A stretch of 64,000 nucleotides of DNA from CAVYXZ01 sp965223835 (GTDB lineage Bacteria; Chloroflexota; Anaerolineae; Aggregatilineales; Phototrophicaceae). A program made the position numbers and the translations under genes. The notes beneath the pieces were generated by a model. That model did not search any database and had not been told where the DNA came from. It saw only the letters and a program-made list of their open reading frames with translations. Below are positions 17,256 through 26,643 of this stretch, piece after piece. Every line of letters starts with the position of its first letter. Position 1 is the stretch's first letter. The stretch covers positions 310,001 to 374,000 of the forward strand of contig OZ245023.1 of the NCBI GenBank assembly GCA_965223835.1, read 5' to 3'.

Positions 17256-20200
17256 ATGACGGAATCGGTAAATCAGGCGACCATCGCTTTGCTGGATGGT
17301 AAATTAAGGGTTCACGACGACACAATCTGGGCCGGGGTGACAGCCGCAGCACGAAATCATCAGTTGAATACGATTCGATTTGTCGGCGGCTTTCTGAACC
17401 ATCCCGACCCGGCGGAACGGCAATTGAATGCTGTTTATGATCTGATTGATCGGGCGCAAATTGCCGGTATTATCGCGGCCAGCAGTGACCAGTTGACCCG
17501 GTACACGACCTCTGAACCGCAAACAACGTTCCTCGACCGCTTTGACGCACTGCCCTTTGTCAGCGGTGGCACCGAAATTAACGAGCACATCCCGCACATC
17601 TCACATAACATTGCCAGCGATATTCGTCAGCTTCTGATACACCTGATCGAGGTGCATGGCTACCGGCGGATTGCACACCTGCACGGCCCGATTGATACTG
17701 ACTGGAGCCAGGAACGCTTTGAAATTTATCAGGCAACCCTCGCCGAGTATGATTTGCCGTTTGAACCGAGTCTGGTGGTCGCTGGTGACATCACCATCGA
17801 CAGCGGCTACCAGGCGCTACAAGACTTGCTGGGAGAGCCTGAGCAACAAATCGACGCGATATTCGCAGCCAATGACAATATGGCGCTCGGTGCAATCCGT
17901 GCCCTGCAAGACCGCGGTCTGCGCGTACCCCATGACATCGCGGTGGTGGGTGTGGATGATAGCGAAGTCGCCGGAATCTCATATCCACCCGTAACCACTG
18001 TCCAGCAGTCCTTTCAAACGCTGGGCGTGGTGGCAACCGACACCCTGTACGACCTGATGCACGATCAAACTGTTGACCACACAATCTATCTGCCCAAAAC
18101 CGGTTTTCAGATTCGGCGCTCCTGTGGCTGCTTTTCAGCGAATATCCTCGCAGCGGGCACCTCCGTTGCGCAATCGGTTGCGTCATTCGATACGCATGAT
18201 GCGCTATTAGCGGCTGCTACTGACGCTTTGCCGGGCATCGCACCAGAAATTTTATCAGCATTGCTGGATAGTTTGCTGACGGAGGTGCCCGACGACGCAT
18301 TCCTATCAACATTGGACGAGGTACTGGCGCAAGCTGTCATTGAACAGGAGTCGATTGATGGCTGGCAATCCACCCTGACAAGCTTGCGTCAACTCATGCT
18401 GGATTACCCGCCTGCCGCCCACCAGGAGGATCTCTGGCATCAAGCCCGGATACTGGTTGCCGGGGCAGCAGCGCGCGCGCAGGCGCTGCAACGCAGTGAA
18501 GCGGAACGCCGTGAGGAAAGACTCCGCGAGATCGCGCAGCAACTGGTGGTTACGGTCAGTCTGGACGATCTGAGCGCGATTCTGGTTCGAGAATTGCCGC
18601 GTCTGGGAATCAACTATTTTTGCATTGCTCACTATCTACCGGAGACGACCACGCAAGTGCGAGTTGTAGCCGCAGCGAACAGTGCTGGCATGCATCTGGA
18701 TTGGCAGCCGGAACATCTTTACCGAGCGCACGATTTAACCCCTGCCGCACTGGGCCGTCCCCCGGCTCCTTACAATCTGACAGTCGAAGCTCTGTATTTT
18801 CAGGATGAAGCGCTGGGGTTTGCAGTTTTTGAGGCCGAACCCCGGCTGGCTCCAGTCTACGAAGCGTTATGTGTATCCCTCAGCAGTGCCATCAAAAGTG
18901 CGCAACTGTTCGCAGCGGTCCAACGCGATGCCGAACAATTAGAAGCTCAGGTCGCCGCCCGCACTCAGGAACTGGAGCAGGAAAGCGCCGAACGCGAACG
19001 GATTGCGGCCTCGTTGCGTGAATCACAGACGATGCTGGAATTGGTCCTGGATTCGATTCCGCTCAAAGTCTTCTGGAAAGACCGCAACTCAGTGTTTATG
19101 GGTGCCAACCGGGCCAGTTGGCAGGATGCAGGCAAACATTCATCGGCAGAGATGGTCGGCGTGACCGATTATGATCTGGTTCAACCGGAAATGGCGGCCC
19201 AGTATCAAGCAGATGATCGGCGAGTCATCACAACCGGCCAGCCCATGCTGAATTATGAAGAAGTGGTCGTCTCCGCTGCGGGTGAGCATCGCTGGCTCAA
19301 CACGAACAAAGTGCCGCTGCGCAATCATGCCGGTGAGATAATCGGCGTACTGGTGATGTTGCAGGACATCACCGACCTCAAAAAAGCGCAGGACGAGTTG
19401 GAACTGGAGCGCAATCTGCTGCGCACGATCGTTGAACACGCCCCGATGGAAATCTATGCCAAAGATACCGACAGTCGCTTTACCCTTGCCAATGCCGTCA
19501 CCCGAACCAAACTCGGCGTGGCTCACGAAGCCGAATTGCTGGGCAAGCGGGATACCGATCTTCCCGTGTTTGCCGACCAGCCAACCCTGGCTGCCACGTT
19601 GTTGGCTGAAGAACAGCAAATTATGCAGACTGGTATCGCGATATTAGATCAGGAATATCAACCGGTGGACTGGCCGGTTGCTGCAGGACATCAGCGCTGG
19701 CTCGTCGTCAATAAGGTGCCGCTGCGAACCCCGGACGGCGAGATCGTCGGGCTGGTCGGCATTAATCATGACATGACCGAACGCAAACAGGCCGAAGCCG
19801 CCCTGCGTCAATCGGAAGAAAAATTCGCGTTGGCCTTCCACGCCGCGCCGGTTGCGATCAGCATCACAAACGCCGGTGATGGGCGCATGATTGAGATCAA
19901 TGAAGGCTTTACCCGCATGTTCGGCTACTCGCGCGACGAGGTGCTGGGGCATACGTCGCGCGAACTCAATCTGCATGTGAGCCTCGATAATCGGGATCAG
20001 AGTTTGCAGCAACTACGCGAGCATGGTCGGGTTTACCAGCTCGAATTAACCGGGCGGCGCAAATCCGGCGATTTACTCACCTGCCTGATTTCGATGGAGA
20101 CAATTAACCTCAATGGGGAAGATTGTATCGTCACCATCTCGCACGACATCACCGATCAACGCGCTGCCGAAGCCGCGCTGCGGGAGAGTGAAGCCCGCTA

Positions 20201-22424
20201 TCGCCGGATGATCGATGCCGCCCCGATGGCGATTAACGTCTACCTTGTCAACGACAACACAAGCCGCATCGTTTATGCCAATGGCATGTCGGCGGAGCTT
20301 TTAGGCGCAACCAGTCGTGAAGCGTTAATCGGCCTCGATCCAGACAAATTGATCCCTGCCGACAATCGAGCCTATGGCAAATCGCGGGCAAAAATGCTCC
20401 GCAAGGGTCAATCGCCTGGTACTGGACACTTCGTTGTAAACCGGCTGGATGGTCGCCAGATTGAGGTTGAGGTCGGGTCGATTCCCCATGTCTACGATGG
20501 ACAACCAGCGGTGCTTTCCATTCTCCAGGATGTTACCGAGCGCCGGGCGGCGGAAGCGGCACTACGCGCCAGTGAAGCCCGCTACCGGCAAATTGTCGAA
20601 GCCGCCCCGATGGCGACCACGATTTACCTGAATGATGGGGCACTTAGCCATTTTGTTTATATCAACGCGGCGGCGGTCCGGCTGTTTGGCGGCCAGGATT
20701 TGGAACAGTTTATCGGCATGAATCCGCTGGATCTCATCTCCGACGCTGACCGCGACATCGGACGTGACCGGATGCAACGCTTGCAGGATGGTGAAGCGCC
20801 GGGCATGGCACAGTACCGGTTGCAGCGGTTGGATGGTCACGAGATCGAAATTGAGATTGGGTCCATCCCTTACGTCTACGATGGGCAACCCGCGGTGCTG
20901 TCGATCCTACAGGATGTCACCGAGCGCAAACAGGCCGAGGTCGCGTTACGTCAGTCTGAGGAAAAATTCGCGCGGGCTTTCCGGGCTGTGCCGGACTCAG
21001 TTTCGATTTCGACCGTCAATGAAGGCCGCTTCGTTGAACTCAATGAAGGCTTCACGCGGGTTTTTGGCTACTCGCGGGCTGAAGCCCTCGGCAAGACCGC
21101 CGCCGAACTTAACGTCTATGGGAATCCCTTTGACCGTAATTTGCTGCTTGAAATCCTGCGCCAGCATGGGCGCGTACATAACCTGGAATTGCGCGGACGC
21201 CATAAATCCGGTGAGATTCGCATGGGTATGCTGTCGGCTGAACCCATCACCATCGGCACGGAGGCCTGTCTCGTGACCATCGTGCATGACATCACAGAAC
21301 AGCGTCGGGCTGAAGCAGCGTTGCTTGCCAGCGAAGAACGTTACCGGATTATCTCCGAATTGATCTCTGACTATGCTTATGCCTTTCAGGTGAAGCCTGA
21401 TGGTGCTGTCGAGCATGAATGGACGACGGCTGAGGCCTATCAGCGTCTGACTGGTTATCCAGTTGACGAGCCAGATCCACAAAATCTGCTTTATCACCCG
21501 GATGATCGGGACCGGGCGACCCGCGATGCCCGCCGATCAGTCATGGGTGAACCAACCGGTGGCGAGTATCGCATCATCACTAAAAATGGTGATCGGCGCT
21601 GGATTCGGATGAGCCGCCAGATTCAGTGGGATGAGCAACATCAGCGCGTGGTCCGACTGTATGGAGTTGCCCAGGACATTACGCACCACAAACAATATGA
21701 AGCGGAGCGCGAACGGCTCATTGCCGAACTGGAACAACGCAACCTGGAGATGGAGCGCTTCCTGTATACTGTCTCTCATGACTTACGCAGCCCGCTGATT
21801 ACCATGCAGGGCTTCGTCGGCTACCTGGAGCAAGACATCGCCAACGCCGACACCAAACGAATTCAAACGGATCTGGACTATATCCAGACGGCGACCGATC
21901 AGATGGAGACACTGCTGGACGACCTGCTGCAATTGTCCCGTGCCGGTCGGGTTGAGAACGCGATTAGTGATGTGTCTCTGACTGAAGTCATTGAGAAAGC
22001 GAACCGACTGGTGGCCGGGTCCGTGACGAAACGAGCGGTGAAGGTCAACATCGCGCCCGACTTACCGCATGTTCGGGGCGATGAGGCCCGGCTGTTGGCC
22101 GTCTTCCAGAATCTAATTGAAAATGGCGTGAAATATATGGGAGATCAGGCCAACCCGGAGATCGAAATCGGGGCCGCGGTTACTGGCGATTGGGTGCGCT
22201 GTTTTGTACGCGACAATGGCATCGGCATTGACCCGGCCTATCACCATAAAATTTTTGGCTTGTTCGATCAACTGAACCCGGCATTCGGCGGGTCCGGCAT
22301 TGGGCTGGCGTTGGTGCAGCGCATTGTCGCCGCGCACGGCGGGAAAATACACGTCGAATCTGATGGTGATGGTCAGGGCAGCACCTTTGTGTTTACCTTG
22401 CCTCATGCCAAAACCGAAGCCTGA
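17256..22424 (+). CDS. LacI-type ligand-binding domain fused to seven PAS domains and a histidine kinase
   Basis: This 1722-residue protein begins with a LacI/GalR periplasmic-binding-protein-like ligand domain (about residues 8-290: NTIRFVGGFLNHP, GYRRIAHLHG, AIFAANDNMALGAIRAL, IAVVGVDDSEVAGISYPPVT) but has no helix-turn-helix. A linker and a GAF-like region (about 400-560) and a coiled coil lead to seven PAS domains starting near residues 590, 725, 858, 980, 1108, 1237 and 1362. The fourth and fifth are close repeats (YDGQPAVLSILQDVTERR). HisKA has SHDLRSPL (about residue 1507) and HATPase_c ends with GSGIGLALVQRI. There is no membrane segment, so it senses a cytosolic sugar-like ligand. 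No response regulator is adjacent. Confidence 0.92.
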   Translation: MTESVNQATIALLDGKLRVHDDTIWAGVTAAARNHQLNTIRFVGGFLNHPDPAERQLNAVYDLIDRAQIAGIIAASSDQLTRYTTSEPQTTFLDRFDALPFVSGGTEINEHIPHISHNIASDIRQLLIHLIEVHGYRRIAHLHGPIDTDWSQERFEIYQATLAEYDLPFEPSLVVAGDITIDSGYQALQDLLGEPEQQIDAIFAANDNMALGAIRALQDRGLRVPHDIAVVGVDDSEVAGISYPPVTTVQQSFQTLGVVATDTLYDLMHDQTVDHTIYLPKTGFQIRRSCGCFSANILAAGTSVAQSVASFDTHDALLAAATDALPGIAPEILSALLDSLLTEVPDDAFLSTLDEVLAQAVIEQESIDGWQSTLTSLRQLMLDYPPAAHQEDLWHQARILVAGAAARAQALQRSEAERREERLREIAQQLVVTVSLDDLSAILVRELPRLGINYFCIAHYLPETTTQVRVVAAANSAGMHLDWQPEHLYRAHDLTPAALGRPPAPYNLTVEALYFQDEALGFAVFEAEPRLAPVYEALCVSLSSAIKSAQLFAAVQRDAEQLEAQVAARTQELEQESAERERIAASLRESQTMLELVLDSIPLKVFWKDRNSVFMGANRASWQDAGKHSSAEMVGVTDYDLVQPEMAAQYQADDRRVITTGQPMLNYEEVVVSAAGEHRWLNTNKVPLRNHAGEIIGVLVMLQDITDLKKAQDELELERNLLRTIVEHAPMEIYAKDTDSRFTLANAVTRTKLGVAHEAELLGKRDTDLPVFADQPTLAATLLAEEQQIMQTGIAILDQEYQPVDWPVAAGHQRWLVVNKVPLRTPDGEIVGLVGINHDMTERKQAEAALRQSEEKFALAFHAAPVAISITNAGDGRMIEINEGFTRMFGYSRDEVLGHTSRELNLHVSLDNRDQSLQQLREHGRVYQLELTGRRKSGDLLTCLISMETINLNGEDCIVTISHDITDQRAAEAALRESEARYRRMIDAAPMAINVYLVNDNTSRIVYANGMSAELLGATSREALIGLDPDKLIPADNRAYGKSRAKMLRKGQSPGTGHFVVNRLDGRQIEVEVGSIPHVYDGQPAVLSILQDVTERRAAEAALRASEARYRQIVEAAPMATTIYLNDGALSHFVYINAAAVRLFGGQDLEQFIGMNPLDLISDADRDIGRDRMQRLQDGEAPGMAQYRLQRLDGHEIEIEIGSIPYVYDGQPAVLSILQDVTERKQAEVALRQSEEKFARAFRAVPDSVSISTVNEGRFVELNEGFTRVFGYSRAEALGKTAAELNVYGNPFDRNLLLEILRQHGRVHNLELRGRHKSGEIRMGMLSAEPITIGTEACLVTIVHDITEQRRAEAALLASEERYRIISELISDYAYAFQVKPDGAVEHEWTTAEAYQRLTGYPVDEPDPQNLLYHPDDRDRATRDARRSVMGEPTGGEYRIITKNGDRRWIRMSRQIQWDEQHQRVVRLYGVAQDITHHKQYEAERERLIAELEQRNLEMERFLYTVSHDLRSPLITMQGFVGYLEQDIANADTKRIQTDLDYIQTATDQMETLLDDLLQLSRAGRVENAISDVSLTEVIEKANRLVAGSVTKRAVKVNIAPDLPHVRGDEARLLAVFQNLIENGVKYMGDQANPEIEIGAAVTGDWVRCFVRDNGIGIDPAYHHKIFGLFDQLNPAFGGSGIGLALVQRIVAAHGGKIHVESDGDGQGSTFVFTLPHAKTEA

Positions 22425-22428
22425 ACCC

Positions 22429-23565
22429 CTAATTGCCGAATTCCCAGAAGCGCTGCTGATGAACAGCGGCGATCTCACCTGTTGGCAGCGTATACTCTAA
22501 CGGCGTGTCGCTGCTAGCGCCATTGCTCACTGTCAGCGTAAACGCTTGTTCGGTGCCAGTGGGAAGGCCAATCATCTGCCGAACTGCCGCCACGTTGCCC
22601 CATACTATTCCGAATGCATTGATCGGACGCAGGTGGTTAGCAGGTAAAAAATACGGTGCCGAGTCGGGCCAGGTTGCATAGCGACTTTCCGGGAATGTCA
22701 TAAACTGTCCGCCCGGCTCACCACCAAATGCCAGCACCGCCCCGGTATCAGCCCGCCAGATGAGAAAGCCCTGCTCATATTGTTGGAAAACAGCCGGGGT
22801 TGTTATTTGATCTGGCCGCGCCACCACTGGAATCGCCAGCGTCTGGTGGATGATGCGGGCAACCATATGCACCGGGTTATAGGCCGGGCCGCGATTCACA
22901 CCCCACAGCACGAAGCGCACGCCATTGATGTAATGATCGGGGATAGTCAAGGTCGTGCTGCCAGTCAACGGTAGATGCTCGATCAATTGCGGTGCGTTCG
23001 AACCTCTAACCGGGTAATGGACTTCGATTAACACTTCATCCGTACCCTGAACACGCCAGTGGAGCGTAACCGCTGCGCCGGCAACCGCGCTATCCGGCGT
23101 TGCGCCAAAGTGGTGAATAAACGGTATCGTTGTATCAACCGACCGGTTCCAGGTGTGATTGGCGCGGATTTCAATAACGGTCGTATCCAACTGTGTCAGG
23201 TAGGTTACGCCGTCGGTGGTGCGCACCGGCATATCAAAGCCCAGTTCGGGCAACGTGGGCCAACCCAGCGCTGTCCGTACCGCCGGATAATGCCCCCAGA
23301 CCTTACCCATCCCATGAATTGGTCGTAAGCGGCTGGCTGGATTGCCAAAAATCGGATTATCAGTCAGTGAAGCATAGGTGCTGGCGGGGAACTCAAACAC
23401 GCGCCCATCATTTGCCAGCGCCCAGATATGACTGGTGTCCGCCCGCCAAATCATTAAACCATTTTCAAAGGGCTGGGCAGTTGCATAAACGATGGTATCA
23501 GTCTGCGCCGCGACTGGCAGCCCAACCACCAATAACCATATAAACAGTAAGAAGAGCCATCGCAT
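22429..23565 (-). CDS. Secreted protein with two LGFP-like repeat modules
   Basis: The protein has 378 residues from the second ATG, which is better spaced from the GGAGG site than the first. The signal peptide is RWLFLLFIWLLVVGLPVAAQ. Two copies of a module of about 80 residues occur, one near each end: FENGLMIWRADT ... LRPIHGMGKVWG ... ALGWPT and YEQGFLIWRADT ... LRPINAFGIVWG ... MIGLPT. The repeat resembles LGFP-type repeats of secreted or wall-linked proteins. The central portion (HWRVQGTDEVLIEVHYP) looks like a beta sandwich. The function is unknown. Confidence 0.75.
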   Translation of the reverse strand: MRWLFLLFIWLLVVGLPVAAQTDTIVYATAQPFENGLMIWRADTSHIWALANDGRVFEFPASTYASLTDNPIFGNPASRLRPIHGMGKVWGHYPAVRTALGWPTLPELGFDMPVRTTDGVTYLTQLDTTVIEIRANHTWNRSVDTTIPFIHHFGATPDSAVAGAAVTLHWRVQGTDEVLIEVHYPVRGSNAPQLIEHLPLTGSTTLTIPDHYINGVRFVLWGVNRGPAYNPVHMVARIIHQTLAIPVVARPDQITTPAVFQQYEQGFLIWRADTGAVLAFGGEPGGQFMTFPESRYATWPDSAPYFLPANHLRPINAFGIVWGNVAAVRQMIGLPTGTEQAFTLTVSNGASSDTPLEYTLPTGEIAAVHQQRFWEFGN

Positions 23566-23632
23566 CAGCATTCCTCCTTTATGTTGACTGTAACGAAGTC
23601 AGAGGAAGACTGCTTGACGTTTGCCCTATGCT

Positions 23633-23815
23633 TTAATCAAGCCGGCCATTGGCATACACCCAGCAGAAGGTACCAATTGCCAGCGCCGCGCCAATCATCC
23701 ACACAACCGAGACCAGGCTGCCGGTGAACGCGACGGTTTGAATCGCCAAAAACAATAACAACAAAACGGCGGTGAGTGCCAGCAAGTAAACTGAAATGTG
23801 ATCGACATTGAGCAT
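23633..23815 (-). CDS. Small two-helix membrane protein
   Basis: The protein has about 60 residues with two hydrophobic helices (YLLALTAVLLLLFLAIQTVA and VVWMIGAALAIGTFCWVYA). An ATG is available but lacks a clear ribosome binding site, and the frame extends five codons upstream to a TTG. The composition is typical of a genuine membrane protein. The function is unknown. Confidence 0.5.
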   Translation of the reverse strand: MLNVDHISVYLLALTAVLLLLFLAIQTVAFTGSLVSVVWMIGAALAIGTFCWVYANGRLD

Positions 23816-23863
23816 ATTGTTAAATACCAAAATAATCTTCGTTAATTATCTACGTATTAAATC

Positions 23864-24157
23864 ATGCTTTTAGCGGTTTTGCCAGTGATTTCTAACAAAC
23901 TACTACAGAAGGTGAAGATAGCCAAAGCAGATACCGCTCGATTATTTTCCGATCTGACCTTACCGGGCAAAGACGGCTGGGAGCTACTGGCCGACATTTT
24001 AGACAATCCGACGACTGAAGCCTTGCCCTGCATTGCCGTCACCGCGTATCATAATTCTAAACTGCGGGAACAGGCCCTACGAGCGGGCTTTATCGCATAT
24101 TTTCCGAAACCACTGGACGGCACGCTGCTCGGACGGGAACTTGACCGAATCATGTGA
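23864..24157 (+). pseudogene. Truncated response-regulator receiver domain
   Basis: The 97-residue frame keeps the second half of a receiver domain: LFSDLTLPGKDGWELL with the phosphoacceptor Asp, then PCIAVTAYHN and AGFIAYFPKPL with the conserved Lys. The first strand and its acidic pair are missing; the N-terminal residues only weakly recall the usual NPISRKLL helix. No ribosome binding site is evident. It is probably the decayed remnant of a regulator gene or of a hybrid kinase. A terminator follows. Confidence 0.6.
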
Positions 24158-24189
24158 GCACTTGCAGATGTTATGGCGGTAGCTGTTGT

Positions 24190-24220
24190 GAGAGCGTCCT
24201 GAACAGGATGCTCTCTTTTT
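24190..24220 (+). terminator. Rho-independent terminator
   Basis: Stem GAGAGCGTCCT pairs with AGGATGCTCTC (one G-T pair) around loop GAAC and is followed by five T. It ends plus-strand transcription from the receiver-domain remnant, just before the end of the convergent acetyltransferase gene. Confidence 0.8.
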
Positions 24221-24236
24221 GAAGCGTAATTAGTAG

Positions 24237-24770
24237 CTATGCGGTTTCCGGGAAGGCGCTGCGGGCAATGGAATAGAAGATCAGATCGGTATCATAGTAC
24301 AGGTCAGTGATGCCCTCATCATACATGCCCAGTCGTTGCATGACGCGCTCGGAAGCCTTATTCTGTGGATAGGCAAATGCCAAAATCTCTTCCAACTTTG
24401 CCTTTTCAAAACCATGCCGCAAGCTGGCCGACGCTGCTTCAGTTGCCAGGCCCTGCCCCCAAAAATCATGACGCAACGCATAGACCAGTTCAACATCTTC
24501 CGGGCTGTCCAGCACATGAACCAGACCACAGTGTCCAATCAGTTCCTGAGTCTCATTGTGTACCACTGCCCAGACGGAGTAGCTGTGCGTCTGCTCATGC
24601 TCGATATAGTATTCAACGATTGATTTTGTCGCTTCTTTGGAGCGTACCGTCCCACCGGGTAGATAGCGGGTCACATCGGGGTCATTGTAGATAGCAGCAT
24701 GGTAGGCATCCACATCATCAATCGTGAATGACCTTAGTGTGAGTCGCGCCGTTGTGATCTTCTGCATCAT
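24237..24770 (-). CDS. GNAT family N-acetyltransferase (RimJ/RimL-like)
   Basis: This 177-residue acetyltransferase has the N-terminal TARLTLRSFTIDDVDAYH, typical of the RimJ/RimL group. The acetyl-CoA site lies at YALRHDFWGQGLATEAASA, and the C-terminal half has KASERVMQRLGM. The acceptor is unknown; ribosomal-protein or small-molecule acetylation are both possible. A GGAGG site precedes two consecutive ATG codons. Confidence 0.88.
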   Translation of the reverse strand: MMQKITTARLTLRSFTIDDVDAYHAAIYNDPDVTRYLPGGTVRSKEATKSIVEYYIEHEQTHSYSVWAVVHNETQELIGHCGLVHVLDSPEDVELVYALRHDFWGQGLATEAASASLRHGFEKAKLEEILAFAYPQNKASERVMQRLGMYDEGITDLYYDTDLIFYSIARSAFPETA

Positions 24771-25069
24771 CTTCCTCCTAAAGTTGATGTGTAACAGAAA
24801 CCATGAACGATGTTTATATCAACACTTTGAGTAAGGCTTTATCAACGAACGACGGTCTGAGAATTTAGAAGACCTACATCATAAAATTGATTGTACTATA
24901 GCATAAAACGGTCAATACACCAAGAAAATAGCTAGTAACACAGTAATATAAAGATTATTTCATACGTGGATTTAACCGCCAATTGGCCCTCAGGGTGAAC
25001 TTCTCCTATCATTAGAGTCGTATCGTTGGTTGCTCAATATCAGGCCTTCCACACACACCGAGGTTGCTC
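24771..25069. other. AT-richer intergenic region without a gene
   Basis: About 300 bases, lower in GC than the surroundings, separate the divergent acetyltransferase and membrane-protein genes. It must hold both promoters. No repeat or RNA was recognised. Confidence 0.4.
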
Positions 25070-26179
25070 ATGTCTCGTCTCAACGCTATTTCATCCATCC
25101 TTGTGATTATCTTCGCGCTGACGCTGTTCGGGCTGGTGGCCTGGGGCATTAGCTCCGGTTGGGCACTCTTCAGTCTGCCCGCTGGCGGTGCGACCGACCG
25201 CCAGACCCCCATCAACGAAGCGGCCCTTGAACCGGATACGGTGGCGGCGGTAACTGCCGACCTGTATCTGCGGCTGATACCGCCCAGTTTTGGCGAAGAC
25301 GAACGGGTCATGAAAATCGAACTCACCGGAGCCGATTTGTACTATCGCAATACAACCGACGACGTGGACATTACGCAGGCCTGTATTGATCTGGTGTTCA
25401 GCACCACCCCACCTGTGCCGGGGTTGGATCCTGATGAGGCCAACAACTACACGTTGGAATATTTCACGGAAGACGCTGACGGCTTCTGTACTGAAACTGG
25501 CCCCAGTGATTTCTACTCTCGCTTTGATTTCGGCAACATTGAGGTGGAAGATGTTTATCAGGTGACGGTGCTGCCGCCCGCCGGTCGCGCCGACTATGTG
25601 CCCAGCAGCATCTCGCTGACCGATCGAGAGGATGTGTCGATCAATTTCTGGTATCCCTTTGACAGCATCATCCTGGACTCCGTGCTGCAAGTCACGTATT
25701 CATTATGGGACGGCAACAGTCTGGTTCATTTCGATACGGTCAGCGCCTGGCTCGATTGGGACTACCTGACATCGGGTTCCCGCCTGTGGGACATCAATCT
25801 GACAACCAATATCCTTGACCTGCCGCCCGATCTGGATGCCGACCCGAATTCGCCCTACTTCAGCGGCGGGGCCAATCAGATCCTGCTGGACATGAATCGT
25901 CCGCTGCTGTTCCGCGTGACCTTCCCCTTCTTCATGGTCGGCATGATTCTGCTCATCAGCATGATTCCGCTGATTGGCGACCGGGATACATTGGTCGATA
26001 TTACGGCGGCGCTGCTCTTCGGCATTTTTGGCCTCAAGGGAATCATTGGTCCCAGCGAGACTCTCGGTCAGACCATTCTGGACGTGGGGTTCATCAGCCT
26101 GTACGTGGTACTGGCCTTCGCGACCCTGCTCTTTTTCATCAATAAGATTCGTCAACGCGGGGAGTCGGCGACAGATTAG
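25070..26179 (+). CDS. Integral membrane protein, DUF4436-like
   Basis: The protein has 369 residues from the ATG with a GAGG site six bases upstream. One membrane helix lies near the N-terminus (ILVIIFALTLFGLVAWGI), followed by an extracellular region of about 240 residues that contains INFWYPFDSIILDS, as in DUF4436-type proteins. Three helices follow at the C-terminus (FPFFMVGMILLISMIPLIG, ITAALLFGIFGLKGIIG, VGFISLYVVLAFATLLFFI). The function is unknown. Confidence 0.7.
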   Translation: MSRLNAISSILVIIFALTLFGLVAWGISSGWALFSLPAGGATDRQTPINEAALEPDTVAAVTADLYLRLIPPSFGEDERVMKIELTGADLYYRNTTDDVDITQACIDLVFSTTPPVPGLDPDEANNYTLEYFTEDADGFCTETGPSDFYSRFDFGNIEVEDVYQVTVLPPAGRADYVPSSISLTDREDVSINFWYPFDSIILDSVLQVTYSLWDGNSLVHFDTVSAWLDWDYLTSGSRLWDINLTTNILDLPPDLDADPNSPYFSGGANQILLDMNRPLLFRVTFPFFMVGMILLISMIPLIGDRDTLVDITAALLFGIFGLKGIIGPSETLGQTILDVGFISLYVVLAFATLLFFINKIRQRGESATD

Positions 26180-26191
26180 GGGTCGACAGCT

Positions 26192-26587
26192 TCAATCGAC
26201 CCATTCAATTTGATACCCCTGCCGCCGATATTCAGCTTGCTTCTGGACCGAGAGCAAGCGCACCGCATCGAGAAATTGTTTGCGGGTCCAGCGGCGATAG
26301 TCGATCAACGTCGCCAGCGGTTGGGCATCAAAATGGCGTTCAATCACGCCCTCGGCATCGCGCGTCACCGTTTCCAACCAGACATACATCATGGCCGGGT
26401 CCAGTGCGTTGCGATCGGTATTAGCCTCCAGCCAGTCCGGGCGGTCGGGGGCGTCAAAGGTCGAACAAAACGCCCGAATCGGATACGGCAGTTTCATGTC
26501 GTGGCGAGTACAGACAAACGGCTTGGGCAAGGCCCCCCGTAGCCAGCGGCAGTGGGAACAATCAGGCGTCGGATGATGCTTAGCCAT
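26192..26587 (-). CDS. Small protein with an N-terminal Cys4 motif
   Basis: This 131-residue protein is not recognised. Its N-terminus has Cys10, Cys13, Cys26 and Cys41 (CSHC, FVCTRH, FCSTF), which could bind zinc or an iron-sulfur cluster. The rest is helical with YRRWTRKQFLDAVRLLSV. The gene lies 56 bases downstream of the UDG-fold gene on the same strand, so the two may be co-transcribed. An ACAGGG-type site precedes the ATG. Confidence 0.6.
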   Translation of the reverse strand: MAKHHPTPDCSHCRWLRGALPKPFVCTRHDMKLPYPIRAFCSTFDAPDRPDWLEANTDRNALDPAMMYVWLETVTRDAEGVIERHFDAQPLATLIDYRRWTRKQFLDAVRLLSVQKQAEYRRQGYQIEWVD

Positions 26588-26643
26588 CCCTGTGTGTCCT
26601 TACGTCATTCTGCCAGTGCGAATGTACCCGGTATCTTCACAGT

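Noticed and set aside
22990..23000. GTTCGAACC-like stretch suggesting a tRNA T-arm
   Set aside because: It lies inside a coding gene and no cloverleaf can be built around it.
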